Source of the DNA: Polaribacter sp. NJDZ03
Lineage (GTDB): Bacteria; Bacteroidota; Bacteroidia; Flavobacteriales; Flavobacteriaceae
NCBI RefSeq assembly: GCF_019263805.1
Contig: NZ_CP079195.1
Location: forward strand, 3,459,001-3,523,000
Reading direction: 5' to 3'
DNA length: 64,000 bases
Under the pieces are notes generated by a model, which saw nothing but the letters and a program-made list of their open reading frames with translations, did no database searches and was not told the DNA's origin. This document shows, piece after piece, positions 15,578 through 24,967 of this stretch (the first letter of the stretch is position 1; each line of letters starts with the position of its first letter). The position numbers and the translations under genes are program-made.

Positions 15578-17023
15578 TTATTCTAAACGTTTTTTTAATG
15601 CTGATAAAATTTCGGTGTACACCAAATCACCATAGAAAGCATCTTCAACACCAAAATCTACATTCGGGTTGTCGTTAATTTCAATAACCATTGGTTTATT
15701 ATTCACTACTTTTATGTCTATTCCATAAAGTCCTTTTCCCATAATTCTGGCCGACTTTAAAGCCATGTCTAAAACTACTTTTGGTACTTTTTCTATAGGC
15801 AAACAATCTGCATCTCCATCTTGTTCATTTTTCTTTTTCGCACTCCAATTGTAAATTTGCCAATGTCCTTTTGCCATGTAGTATTTGCAGGCAAAAAAGG
15901 GTTTATCATCTATAATACCAATTCTCCAATCGTAATCAGAAGGGCAGAACTCTTGCGCAATGATAAGTTCAGATTCTTTAAGCATTTCATTTACTAAATT
16001 ATAATACTCGCTTTCTGTTTTTGCTTTTTTCACGCCAAAAGAAAAAGTAGAATCTGGTGCCTTTAGCACACATGGTAAACCTACCTTATCAATAACAGCG
16101 TCCATATTATCTTTATGAACTATAATTGTTTTTGGAGTCGCAATATTGGCATTGTTTAAAGCTTCTGCCATAAAAACCTTGTTGCAACATTTTAAAATAG
16201 CGTCTGGGTAATCTATAATTGCAATACCTTCTTGCTGTGCTTTACGCGCAAAGGCATAGGCTTCATTATTTACTTCGGTACTTTGGCGGATAAATAAAGC
16301 ATCAAAAGAGGATAATCTACTGAGGTCTTTTGGCTCAATAATTTCTGCATAAATATTCATTTTTTCAGCAATGTCTACAAACTTTTTTAGTGCTTTTGCA
16401 TTGCTTGGTGGTGCAGGATCATTTGGATCCACTAATATGGCCAAATCAAAATCTGAAGTGATTAGTTTAGGCGTGTCATAACGTTTTTTAGAAAAATACT
16501 GATTCGCAAATTCATAGACACTTTCTAAGTGTTCATTTGGTATTTCAGATTCAGAAATAGCTTTAATGCTTTGGATGTTCCACTTGTTGTTAAAACTGAA
16601 ATTTACACGTAAAAAAGGTACTTGAAAATGTTTGTAAAACAAGCTACTTAATCCTTTGTATTTTTGTGCAACATTCTGACCAAAATAAATACTTAAAGTA
16701 AAAGATCTCGATTTAATGTTTTTTAAACTTTGCTGAATCTCGTCTTCAAACTCTTCTGAAACTATTTTTACAAGCTTCAATGTTTTTAAATCTACAATGT
16801 TTTTTACGGTAGGTATGGCTAAATGCCCTCTAGCTTCTGCTAAAAGAGAAACATAGTATCCTTTAGATTGGTAGCTGTAGTTTTTACAAAGATTAAATAT
16901 CCTCGCTTTTTTTATGGTAGAATATTTAGGATTGGTAAGATATTCTTGTGAGGAAATTACGGTAATATTATCAATAGAAAAAAGCCATTTTTCTGGTTGA
17001 TTGGCAACAATATATTTGTTCAT
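15578..17023 (-). CDS. RimK-like ATP-grasp ligase with N-terminal RLAN domain
   Basis: 481 residues. About 1-170 match the RimK-like ATP-grasp N-terminal (RLAN) region: PTVKNIVDLKTLKLV and a short PFLRVNFSFNN strand. The rest is an ATP-grasp ligase: IRQSTEVNNEAYAFARKAQ, VGLPCVLKAPDSTFSFGVKK (ATP-binding Lys), AQEFCPSDYDWRIGI and metal-binding MVIEINDNPNVDFG. Such enzymes add an amino acid (often Glu) to a carboxylate through an acyl-phosphate. First gene of a three-gene operon with GCS2 and amidohydrolase; a comparable association has been described in surveys of amidoligases. Acceptor unknown. Confidence 0.9.
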   Translation of the reverse strand: MNKYIVANQPEKWLFSIDNITVISSQEYLTNPKYSTIKKARIFNLCKNYSYQSKGYYVSLLAEARGHLAIPTVKNIVDLKTLKLVKIVSEEFEDEIQQSLKNIKSRSFTLSIYFGQNVAQKYKGLSSLFYKHFQVPFLRVNFSFNNKWNIQSIKAISESEIPNEHLESVYEFANQYFSKKRYDTPKLITSDFDLAILVDPNDPAPPSNAKALKKFVDIAEKMNIYAEIIEPKDLSRLSSFDALFIRQSTEVNNEAYAFARKAQQEGIAIIDYPDAILKCCNKVFMAEALNNANIATPKTIIVHKDNMDAVIDKVGLPCVLKAPDSTFSFGVKKAKTESEYYNLVNEMLKESELIIAQEFCPSDYDWRIGIIDDKPFFACKYYMAKGHWQIYNWSAKKKNEQDGDADCLPIEKVPKVVLDMALKSARIMGKGLYGIDIKVVNNKPMVIEINDNPNVDFGVEDAFYGDLVYTEILSALKKRLE

Positions 17024-17608
17024 TTATGGAGCATAATCGCGATATGTATTTTAAGTAAAATTATACTTTTTTTTGATTGAAAATACATAAGTTACAAAAT
17101 AAATGCAATTATTTTTCTGTTGATTTTTTATGGTTAACTTTCATATTAACAGTAGCTAATGAACGTTATGTTTGTCTTTTTTAATGAGGTTTTGTGTTTA
17201 CTATTGATGAAAATTTCAATTTCTAATAGTTTTTTATTGCTTAAAATAAGCAACTATTTGGTTTGTTCTTGTAGTGCTGGATTGCTGTTTGTTTTTTAAG
17301 TACTTTAGATTTACTTTTATCTCGTCGAAAAAACAATAATATATTTCTTTTTATATAGGTAGATTGGACTTTTTTTCATGATACTCTCATAAAATTAAAT
17401 GCTTATTTCTGTGTTTAATACCTGTTTTTAAAATCTAAATTGAATAGTTTCCTTCTTTTGCGGCTATTTGTAAGCTTTTTTAGTAGGAAATTTTTAGGTA
17501 AGCGTTTAATTTAAAGGCATTTTGGGTCTTTTTTTCTAATATTATAAGTTAAGCAGTAGTTTTTACTTTAAAAAGCGAAGATTATGTAGCTATCAAAATA
17601 ATATCTGT
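17024..17608. other. Long AT-rich divergent intergenic region
   Basis: No supported ORF or RNA gene. It should hold the minus-strand promoter of the RimK operon and the plus-strand promoter of the PLP-enzyme gene. A small hairpin TTGCTTA-AAA-TAAGCAA lies at 17237-17253. Confidence 0.4.
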
Positions 17609-17616
17609 TATTTTTG
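17609..17616 (+). promoter_or_regulatory. Putative -7 box (TATTTTTG)
   Basis: Exact TAnnTTTG, 19 bases before the TTG start of the next gene, implying a very short leader. Confidence 0.45.
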
Positions 17617-17635
17617 CCGTAACAAATTCTTAACA

Positions 17636-18595
17636 TTGAGTAATACAAACCATACTTTTTTCGAGAGTGATTTTATCGCTGAAAACCAACAAGTTTTTCT
17701 TCCAATTTTAGAAGAAAAAAATATAGAACTTTTTATAAAAAGAGAAGATTTAATTCACCCTTTTGTTTCGGGTAATAAATTTAGAAAGTTAAAATACAAT
17801 TTAGAAGAAGCTAAAAAGCTTAAAAAGAAGGCGGTACTTACTTTTGGAGGTGCGTATTCTAATCATATTGTTGCAACTGCAGTTGCTGGTAAAATGGAGG
17901 GTTTAAAAACTTTTGGTATTATTAGAGGCGAGGAATTGGGGAAGAATCTAGAACAAACTTTAGAAGAAAACCCAACTTTAAAAGTTGCACATGATCATGG
18001 TATGAAATTTCATTTTGTATCTAGAGAATTATACAGACAAAAAACGTCGTTTGGTTTTATAGAGAAAATGAAAAATAAATGGGGCGATTTTTATTTAATT
18101 CCTGAAGGCGGAACAAATTTTTTAGCGGTTAATGGCTGTGAAGAAATTTTAACAAAAGAAGATGCTCAATTTAATTATGTGTGTGCTGCAGTTGGTACTG
18201 GAGGTACGTTAGCTGGTTTAATAAAGTCTTTAAAAAGGAAACAGAAAGTATTAGGTTTTCCTGCATTAAAAGGTAATTTTTTATCTGAAGAAATAAAAAA
18301 ATATACCATAAAAAATGATAATTGGAAATTACAAAAAGGATATCATTTTGGAGGTTATGCGAAGCATGACGAATCGTTAATTACATTTATTAACGATTTT
18401 ACAGATAAAACAGGTATTTTATTAGACCCTATTTATACAGGTAAAATGGTGTTTGGTATTGTAGATTTAATAAAAAAAGATTTCTTTGCTGAAGGAACTA
18501 AAATTTTAGCAATTCATACAGGTGGTATTCAGGGAATAGCTGGGTTTAACCTAATGTTAGAGAAGAAAAATGAGCCAATAATTAAAAGTATATGA
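17636..18595 (+). CDS. ACC deaminase / D-cysteine desulfhydrase-family PLP enzyme
   Basis: 319 residues of the tryptophan-synthase-beta fold type II. PLP lysine is in SGNKFRKLKYN near residue 50, then LTFGGAYSNHIVATA and the phosphate-binding loop VGTGGTLAGL; IHTGGIQGIAGF is near the end. Members deaminate ACC or, more often in bacteria, release H2S, ammonia and pyruvate from D-cysteine; the sequence alone does not decide. TTG at 17636 is the only start near the -7 box and gives a normal N-terminus. The stop overlaps the next ATG by 4 bases, so the two genes are translationally coupled. Confidence 0.88.
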   Translation: MSNTNHTFFESDFIAENQQVFLPILEEKNIELFIKREDLIHPFVSGNKFRKLKYNLEEAKKLKKKAVLTFGGAYSNHIVATAVAGKMEGLKTFGIIRGEELGKNLEQTLEENPTLKVAHDHGMKFHFVSRELYRQKTSFGFIEKMKNKWGDFYLIPEGGTNFLAVNGCEEILTKEDAQFNYVCAAVGTGGTLAGLIKSLKRKQKVLGFPALKGNFLSEEIKKYTIKNDNWKLQKGYHFGGYAKHDESLITFINDFTDKTGILLDPIYTGKMVFGIVDLIKKDFFAEGTKILAIHTGGIQGIAGFNLMLEKKNEPIIKSI

Positions 18596-19434
18596 AGTTA
18601 AGAGTTATATTATTTTGTATTAGTTTGTTAGTTTTATCAAGTTGTGGGTCTAGCAAAAAAGCTAGTAGAACCAAGAGAGATGCTGGAGTTGTTTTAAATG
18701 AACCAAAACCTGTAAAAATACCTACATCAAGTGAAGTAGAACGAACTAAAGATATAATAACTAAAAACTCAAACTTAAATAAACACACGTTAGATTATAT
18801 TAGAAAATATGCAGCCGTTTCTGTTAAAGAAATGCATTTACATAGTATACCTGCTAGTATTACGCTAGCACAAGGTATTCTAGAATCGGGCAGAGGAAGG
18901 AGTGAATTGGCTTTAAAATCTAACAATCACTTTGGTATAAAGTGTCATAGCCAATGGCAAGGAGAACGTGTTTATCATGATGATGATCATAAAGGAGAAT
19001 GCTTTAGAAAATATCAATATGTAGAATCTTCTTTTGATGATCATTCTGCCTTTTTAACACAAAGAAAAAGGTATGCTTTTTTGTTTGACTATGATAGTGA
19101 CGATTATAAAGGGTGGGCTAAAGGATTAAAAAGGGCAGGGTATGCTACAGATAGGCAATATCCTCATAAGCTTATCAAAATTATTGAAGAATACAGATTG
19201 CATGAATTTGATAAAATAAAAAGCAAAGGTTTTAATGGTGAAGATAATAACACAAAAGTTGTGATTGGGGATAGAATTCCCCAAAAAACTATTGGTAATT
19301 ACTATGAAGTTAAAAAAGGAGATACGTTATACTCTATTGCCAGAAAATTTAATACAACTGTTGGGGTAATTAAAGAAATTAATGGCTTAACAGATAACGT
19401 AATTTCTATTGGACAACATTTGCTTACTAAATAA
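18592..19434 (+). CDS. Glucosaminidase-LysM cell-wall hydrolase lipoprotein
   Basis: 280 residues. Lipoprotein signal LLVLSSC (Cys 18), basic linker, then a glucosaminidase-type domain (about 70-210): SITLAQGILESGRGRSELA with the catalytic-type Glu, NNHFGIKCH, DDHSAFL and WAKGLKRAGYATD. A C-terminal LysM module (about 235-280, YYEVKKGDTLYSIARKFN) binds peptidoglycan. It probably cleaves glycan strands in the periplasm during growth or division. It overlaps the preceding gene by ATGA. Confidence 0.92.
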   Translation: MKLRVILFCISLLVLSSCGSSKKASRTKRDAGVVLNEPKPVKIPTSSEVERTKDIITKNSNLNKHTLDYIRKYAAVSVKEMHLHSIPASITLAQGILESGRGRSELALKSNNHFGIKCHSQWQGERVYHDDDHKGECFRKYQYVESSFDDHSAFLTQRKRYAFLFDYDSDDYKGWAKGLKRAGYATDRQYPHKLIKIIEEYRLHEFDKIKSKGFNGEDNNTKVVIGDRIPQKTIGNYYEVKKGDTLYSIARKFNTTVGVIKEINGLTDNVISIGQHLLTK

Positions 19435-19444
19435 AGTAAGTCTG

Positions 19445-20251
19445 CTATTTTGTATCTAATAACTGTTTCAATACCTTTTCTACGCCATAATTGTCATTAC
19501 TTTCGGTTGCGTAATTAGCAATTTTGGTAATATCTTTATGAGCATTTTTCATAGAAAAACTAAAATCTGCCTCTCTTAGCATTTCTATATCATTGTGGTA
19601 ATCACCAAAAACCATTGTTTCTTCTTTGGTAATATTTAAAATTTGTTGAACCTTTCTTAAAGCATTACCTTTATTTGCTTTTTTGTCAGAAATATCTAAC
19701 CAGTTTTTTCCAGAGATTTTAATTAATAAGTCGTCATCAAAATCTTTTATAACTGGGTATATATATTCTTCTGAAGATGTAAAATGATAAATTGCTACTT
19801 TTAAGAAATCTTCATTATTTATAATGCTATATAAATCATCTACAACTTGAAATTTGCTATAATATTCTTGAAATAAATCGATGAAATCTTCATTTTTAGA
19901 ATCTATAAATGCGCCATTTTTTCCACATAAAACAACATGAGTGTTTTCTATATTTTTTAAAACAGGAAGAATTTTTTTAATTTTATCTGCAGAAAGTAAA
20001 TTTAATACGAGTACTTCTTCGTTTTTTTTAGCAATTCCACCATTTTCTGCAATTATATAAATATCATTTTTAATAGCGTCTAGTTTAGAAACGATGCTAT
20101 TGTATTGTCTTCCGCTGGCTGCGCAAAAAATAATATTTTTTTCTTTTAATTGTTTAAATAAGTCAAAGAATAAAGGGCTTACTTCTCCTTTGGAGTTTAG
20201 TAATGTTCCATCCATATCGGAAACTACTAATTTTACTTTAGATAAATTCAT
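19445..20251 (-). CDS. HAD-superfamily (Cof-type, IIB) phosphatase
   Basis: 268 residues from ATG 20251. The frame is open 18 codons further, into the LacI gene, but the fold begins at KVKLVVSDMDGTLLNSKGE (nucleophile and acid-base Asp in DMDGT). ASGRQYNS is motif II; KISGKNWLDISDKKANKG and VFGDYHNDIEML are motifs III/IV. Cof-type enzymes dephosphorylate sugar phosphates or cofactors such as FMN and PLP. It follows the LacI-type regulator by 22 bases and likely shares its transcript, which favours a sugar-phosphate substrate (inference). Confidence 0.9.
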   Translation of the reverse strand: MNLSKVKLVVSDMDGTLLNSKGEVSPLFFDLFKQLKEKNIIFCAASGRQYNSIVSKLDAIKNDIYIIAENGGIAKKNEEVLVLNLLSADKIKKILPVLKNIENTHVVLCGKNGAFIDSKNEDFIDLFQEYYSKFQVVDDLYSIINNEDFLKVAIYHFTSSEEYIYPVIKDFDDDLLIKISGKNWLDISDKKANKGNALRKVQQILNITKEETMVFGDYHNDIEMLREADFSFSMKNAHKDITKIANYATESNDNYGVEKVLKQLLDTK

Positions 20252-20273
20252 TGTGTTGTAAATAGAGGTGTAA

Positions 20274-21302
20274 TTATAATATTTTTTTAGTAGAATTTCT
20301 TTCAACTAAATCTGTTTTTACAATAACAGTTTCAGCCTTTTTCTTAACTTTAGATTTGTCTTCTAATCGGTTTATAAGCATTTCTGCAGCTGTAGCACCC
20401 ATAATTTCTCCATGTTGGCTAACTGTAGTCATTCTGGGGCTAGAATGCCTTGCTAAGATTCCGTTAGAAAAAGAAATAACAGAAAAGTTTTCTGGTATTT
20501 TATGTCCTTGTTTTATAGCTACCTTCATTGCGGCAATAGCAGAAGATTCATCTGTAGCAATAACACTATCTATGGTATTGTCTTTAAAAATAGGTGTTAA
20601 GATATTCTCGTAGTTTTTATAGTTATCATCTATATTTATAATGAGATTTTTTTCGGCTTTAATATTATAATCTTCTAAACCTTTTAAATAACCTAATTGT
20701 CTTCTTCTTCCAATATCTAAATTATTCATTGTAGAAATAAAGGCAATATTTTTATGACCAGATTTTACTAGATAAGAAACGGTACTTCTAGCACTATCAA
20801 AATTATCTGTAACCACTTTGTCGCACTTTAATTTATCTGCAACCCTATCAAACATAACTATAGGAGTATCATTGTCTAAAACTTCTTGAAAGTGTTTATA
20901 ATCTCCTTTAGAAACCGTTTCTTCTGCAAGAGATAATATAAAACCATCTATACTTCCGTTAGAAAGTGTTTCTATAGTTTCTACTTCTTTCTTAAAAGAT
21001 TCGTTAGAAATACATGAAATTATTTTATATCCTCGGTCGTTAGCAACTTTTTCAATTCCGTTAAATACCTGAGCAAAAAAATAGTTTAACATATTCGGAA
21101 TTATAATTCCAATCGTTTTGGTTTGTCTATTCTTTAAACTTAGTGCATTAAAGTTAGGTTTGTAGTTTTTTTCTTTTGCGTATTTTTGAATTTTATCTTT
21201 TGTGCTTACGCTTATTTCATAACTGTCGTTAAGTGCTTTAGAAACAGTAGAAATAGAAACATTAAATTCTTTAGCAATGTCTTTTATGGTAAGTCTTTTC
21301 AT
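20274..21302 (-). CDS. LacI/GalR-family transcriptional regulator
   Basis: 342 residues. N-terminal helix-turn-helix TIKDIAKEFNVSISTVSKALND followed by the hinge YKPNFNALSLKNRQTKTIGI, then a periplasmic-binding-protein-like sensor (GIIIPNMLNYFFAQVFNGIE, FDRVADKLKCDKVVTDN, VIATDESSAIAAMK). It would bind a sugar and control nearby carbohydrate genes. Downstream is a HAD phosphatase; 61 bases upstream end three glycosyltransferase genes on the same strand, so it may regulate sugar supply for that cluster. No transporter or catabolic enzyme is adjacent, which is unusual for this family. Confidence 0.92.
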   Translation of the reverse strand: MKRLTIKDIAKEFNVSISTVSKALNDSYEISVSTKDKIQKYAKEKNYKPNFNALSLKNRQTKTIGIIIPNMLNYFFAQVFNGIEKVANDRGYKIISCISNESFKKEVETIETLSNGSIDGFILSLAEETVSKGDYKHFQEVLDNDTPIVMFDRVADKLKCDKVVTDNFDSARSTVSYLVKSGHKNIAFISTMNNLDIGRRRQLGYLKGLEDYNIKAEKNLIINIDDNYKNYENILTPIFKDNTIDSVIATDESSAIAAMKVAIKQGHKIPENFSVISFSNGILARHSSPRMTTVSQHGEIMGATAAEMLINRLEDKSKVKKKAETVIVKTDLVERNSTKKIL

Positions 21303-21363
21303 ATTTGATTAAAAAATTAAAGACTAAAATACAAAATTCTCGGAATATAATAGCTAAAATTGA

Positions 21364-22782
21364 TTATTTTACAATTTTATAATATTGACGATTCTTTAGA
21401 AGCTCAAAAAGAAGGAATCCATAGAGAGCAATATACTCTAAACTAACAAACCATAGGTTTTCTTTCCATGGCGTATTTGCATAGGCTTGATAACTGAAAA
21501 TAATTACAATTGTCCAAATTACAGGGAAGCGATATTTTGTAAAAACAGATAAAATTAAAGGTGTTGCAAGGTACCAAGGGTGCACTGTTGTTGCTGTAAA
21601 ATAATAAAAACACAATCCGAATAATAATGCTGTGATTAATTGAATTATAGATTTGTTTTTTCTGAAAAAAGTGATTATTATAAGGAATAGAATGGTTAAA
21701 ATGGGCGTAATTTTTCCAATAATTGCAATCTCATTATAGCCTCTAAACAAGTAGCCAATTTCTCTAAAAATATAATAAAAACTTGCATTGAATTCAAAAT
21801 TACGAAACCATAAACCTACAGAATTAGCATAATTATTAATAAATTCTGATGAATAAAAAGGAAGAAATAAAATGATTATAGTTATTAAAATTATTGCATA
21901 AAAGGCTACTAATTTTTTTAATCCTGCGAGGGCAGGAATCCATTTTATCTTAAAGGTATTAAGAGATGTTTCTGATGAGGTAATTTCTCTTTTATTGGAT
22001 GATTTATGAACAAACCATTGAAAAAACAACGGTAAAAACAATAGTGGAATTAACTTTACAGAAACTGAACAACCTAAAAGTACTGCGGCCCATATCCATT
22101 TCTGTTGCTGTAATTTGTATAAACTCCAAATTAAGAAAAATAACATAACCGGTTCAAAATGTAAGTTCCCCGTCATTTCTATAATTATAAACGGATTTAG
22201 GGCATACAAAAAAATGTTTTTTACAGGCAAGTTTAATCTTTCTAGTAGTTTTTTTCCGAAGTACAGAATTCCAATATCAGCAAGAATAATAATCAACCTT
22301 AAAACAACAATAGAACCAAAGATACTTTTACTAGCAAATAGTGCTGCAATTAAAAAACAAAGCTGGTTAATAGGTGGGTAATTCGTAAAATGACTTCCGT
22401 TCATCTCGCCCATGCCAGCATATAAGCTAGATGTTTCTGCTACTGGGTGAAGCCCTTGTTGAATATAGGTTTCTGGTAATGATAAATATGGGTTTAATCC
22501 TTCAAGAATCATACGTCCATCCCAAATAAACCTGTAGAAATCTTGAGATAAATTTGGGATCGCGAAGAGAAAAATCAACCTAAAAAGAATAACTAATCCA
22601 ATTAAAGTTGAAGTATTTATTGATTTACTTTTTATTAAAAAATAGAAAGAGATGAAAAGGGAAAACCATAAAAATAAAAGTTTATAGAATTCTGTTCTTT
22701 CTAAAAAATAGGCAAAAGCAAAATATAATAGTGTGCTAATTAAAATTAGTACTAGGTCTTTATATTTTGAAAAAGACAACAT
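21364..22782 (-). CDS. Polytopic GT-C fold glycosyltransferase (GT87/mannosyltransferase-like)
   Basis: 472 residues with about 10-12 membrane helices. After the first helices an extracytoplasmic loop has the GT-C acidic motif (SQDFYRFIWDGRMILEGLNPY) and later YPPINQL. This is the pattern of enzymes that use a polyprenyl-phosphate sugar and transfer it outside the membrane. The tight neighbours (a dolichol-phosphate-sugar-synthase-like GT2 and a cellulose-synthase-like GT2) could provide the donor and the acceptor chain. A cytoplasmic-side loop (KIKWIPALAGLKK) is encoded by a palindrome resembling an intergenic repeat. Exact sugar unknown. Confidence 0.8.
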   Translation of the reverse strand: MLSFSKYKDLVLILISTLLYFAFAYFLERTEFYKLLFLWFSLFISFYFLIKSKSINTSTLIGLVILFRLIFLFAIPNLSQDFYRFIWDGRMILEGLNPYLSLPETYIQQGLHPVAETSSLYAGMGEMNGSHFTNYPPINQLCFLIAALFASKSIFGSIVVLRLIIILADIGILYFGKKLLERLNLPVKNIFLYALNPFIIIEMTGNLHFEPVMLFFLIWSLYKLQQQKWIWAAVLLGCSVSVKLIPLLFLPLFFQWFVHKSSNKREITSSETSLNTFKIKWIPALAGLKKLVAFYAIILITIIILFLPFYSSEFINNYANSVGLWFRNFEFNASFYYIFREIGYLFRGYNEIAIIGKITPILTILFLIIITFFRKNKSIIQLITALLFGLCFYYFTATTVHPWYLATPLILSVFTKYRFPVIWTIVIIFSYQAYANTPWKENLWFVSLEYIALYGFLLFELLKNRQYYKIVK

Positions 22783-24272
22783 TAAGCTTTAGAGAATATA
22801 GATTTAAAGAATACATAACTATAACCTATAAAAAGCATAAAGTGAAAAGGAAACAAACCAAAATCTCCACCCTGGTCTCCTACAATAAAGGCACTATACA
22901 TTCCAAATACAAAGTAAAGAGCCAATAAGCCTTCTAAAATAACATGAAAAGAGGGTTTTTTGGTAATGTACTTATTACTTTTCCATTCTCCTTTTAATCC
23001 ACTGATATTAAATTTTGGAGTTCTTATAAATTCACTTTTTTTACCTAAATGCCCTTCTAAAACAGCAATTGTATTGTGTAGAGAAAAACCCATTGCAATA
23101 GAGAAAAAGGTGAAAAAGGATCCTATATATTTTATAAATTTGATGAATCCACCTCCATAGATTGCCTTGAACATATACCAATAACAAATAAAAAATATTA
23201 AAGAACTAATTACAAAAAAGCTCATTACAAAAAAGTATATTTTTAGATGCGCATATTCATTTTTAATATACAACATAGGTATGCTTAAAACAGCCACCAA
23301 GAAAATACACGTAAACATAGAGCTATTTAATAGGTGTAATAAACTATGAATTTTAGTTTTAAAAGAAACGTTTTTACTTTTAATAACACGTTTCATCATT
23401 TTCTGAAAATTCTCTGCACCACCTTTATTCCATCTAAATTGCTGAGATCTTGCTGCGCTAATAACTACGGGTAATTCTGCAGGAGTAACTACTTCTTCTA
23501 GGTATTTAAATTTCCAATTTTTTAATTGTGCTCTATAACTTAAATCTAAATCTTCTGTAAGAGTGTCTCCTTCCCAGTTACCAGCATCATAAATACATTC
23601 TTTTCTCCAAACACCTGCGGTACCATTAAAATTTATAAAATGTCCTTGACTATTTCTACCAACTTGCTCTAAGGTAAAATGAGCGTCTAAGGCAAAAGCC
23701 TGAATTTTTGTAAGTGTAGAGTAATTTCTATTAATGTGCCCCCAACGTGTTTGAACAACACCAATATTTGAGTCTTTAAAATAAGGAATCGTTTTATATA
23801 ACCAATCTGGTTCTGGTAAAAAATCTGCATCAAAAATGGCTATAAATTCTCCTTTAGCTGTTTTTAAACCCTCTTTTAACGCACCTGCCTTAAAACCTTT
23901 TCTGTCAGTTCTTCTGGTGTGTTGAATGTCTATTCCTAACGCTTGAATTTCTTTGATAAGTTTAGCCGTAATTTCTACAGATTCATCAGTAGAATCATCT
24001 AAGACTTGAATTTCTAATTTTTCTCTTGGATACTCTAATAACGCAATGTTTTTTAACAAGCGCTCCATTACATACAACTCGTTATAAACGGGTAATTGTA
24101 TTGTAATATAAGGAATCTCATTTGTATTTGAGAAATCAAATTTTTCTGAGTTATCTACTTTCTTTCTTGCTTTTAAATAATTTAAAAGCAGGTTTAACTG
24201 CGCCAAAGCATACATAAAAATGAGCAATAACGATAACGAGTAAATAATTATAATAATGTATTCTATAACCAC
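22782..24272 (-). CDS. Membrane GT2 glycosyltransferase, cellulose-synthase/CslA-like
   Basis: 496 residues. One N-terminal membrane helix, then a cytosolic GT-A domain: QLPVYNELYVMERLL, VLDDSTDES (first D-D), AIFDADFLPEPDW (DxD), LTEDLDLSYR (catalytic TED) and RSQQFRWNKGGAENF (Q-x-x-R-W). Four or so C-terminal helices follow. These are all marks of processive beta-glycan synthases; the closest style is plant CslA-type mannan/glucomannan synthases and bacterial homologues. It shares single-base overlaps with both neighbours, so one operon builds a surface or lipid-linked glycan. Product unproven. Confidence 0.88.
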   Translation of the reverse strand: MVIEYIIIIIYSLSLLLIFMYALAQLNLLLNYLKARKKVDNSEKFDFSNTNEIPYITIQLPVYNELYVMERLLKNIALLEYPREKLEIQVLDDSTDESVEITAKLIKEIQALGIDIQHTRRTDRKGFKAGALKEGLKTAKGEFIAIFDADFLPEPDWLYKTIPYFKDSNIGVVQTRWGHINRNYSTLTKIQAFALDAHFTLEQVGRNSQGHFINFNGTAGVWRKECIYDAGNWEGDTLTEDLDLSYRAQLKNWKFKYLEEVVTPAELPVVISAARSQQFRWNKGGAENFQKMMKRVIKSKNVSFKTKIHSLLHLLNSSMFTCIFLVAVLSIPMLYIKNEYAHLKIYFFVMSFFVISSLIFFICYWYMFKAIYGGGFIKFIKYIGSFFTFFSIAMGFSLHNTIAVLEGHLGKKSEFIRTPKFNISGLKGEWKSNKYITKKPSFHVILEGLLALYFVFGMYSAFIVGDQGGDFGLFPFHFMLFIGYSYVFFKSIFSKA

Positions 24273-24967
24273 TATTTAAAACTGTATTTAAAAATCCAAC
24301 CTAATATTTTAACTCCTGCAAAGATACTTCCTTTTACGGTACCAGAGACTTTAGAAACGCCTATTCTATTTCTATATTTTACAGGGATTTCTACATAACT
24401 TAATTTTTGCTTTAATGCTTTTAATTGCATTTCTACGGTCCAACCATAGGTTTTGTCTTCCATGTTTAGGGCTAGTAACTTAGTATATTTTATAGCTCTA
24501 AAAGGACCTAAATCTGTAAATTTTGCACCAAAAAATAATTTCATTAAAAATGTTGCTAGCCAATTGCCAAAAACTTGCTGTGGTGTCATAGAACCACTTT
24601 CTCTTAATTCTTTAACGCGAGAGCCAATAACAAAATCTACATTATCGTGTAAAATAGGGTAAATAATTTCTGTTAATTGTTCTGGATAATCAGAATAATC
24701 ACCATCTAAAAACACAACAATTTCAGGCTTTAGTTTTTGGTTAGAAATATAATTCATTCCTTTTAAGCATGCGTAACCATAGCCTTTTCTAGTTTCTGAT
24801 AAAACGGTAGCACCCGCATTTTTAGCGTTTATTACTGTATTGTCTGTAGAGTTGTTGCTAATTACTATAATTTCATCAACAATTTTAGGAATGTCATTAA
24901 TAACATTTGTAATAGAATCCTGCTCGTTATAAGCAGGTATAATAACTTTTATAATAGGTTTTATCAT
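24272..24967 (-). CDS. GT2 glycosyltransferase, polyprenyl-phosphate sugar synthase-like
   Basis: 231 residues, no strong membrane helix. KVIIPAYNEQDSITNVI and IVVFLDGDYSDYPEQL (DxD) define the GT-A fold; GSRVKELRESGSMTP and FTDLGPFRAIKYTKL are typical of the DPM1/undecaprenyl-phosphate transferase group. It probably loads a sugar onto the carrier lipid used by the neighbouring GT-C enzyme. It overlaps the MORN-type gene by 4 bases. Confidence 0.88.
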   Translation of the reverse strand: MIKPIIKVIIPAYNEQDSITNVINDIPKIVDEIIVISNNSTDNTVINAKNAGATVLSETRKGYGYACLKGMNYISNQKLKPEIVVFLDGDYSDYPEQLTEIIYPILHDNVDFVIGSRVKELRESGSMTPQQVFGNWLATFLMKLFFGAKFTDLGPFRAIKYTKLLALNMEDKTYGWTVEMQLKALKQKLSYVEIPVKYRNRIGVSKVSGTVKGSIFAGVKILGWIFKYSFK

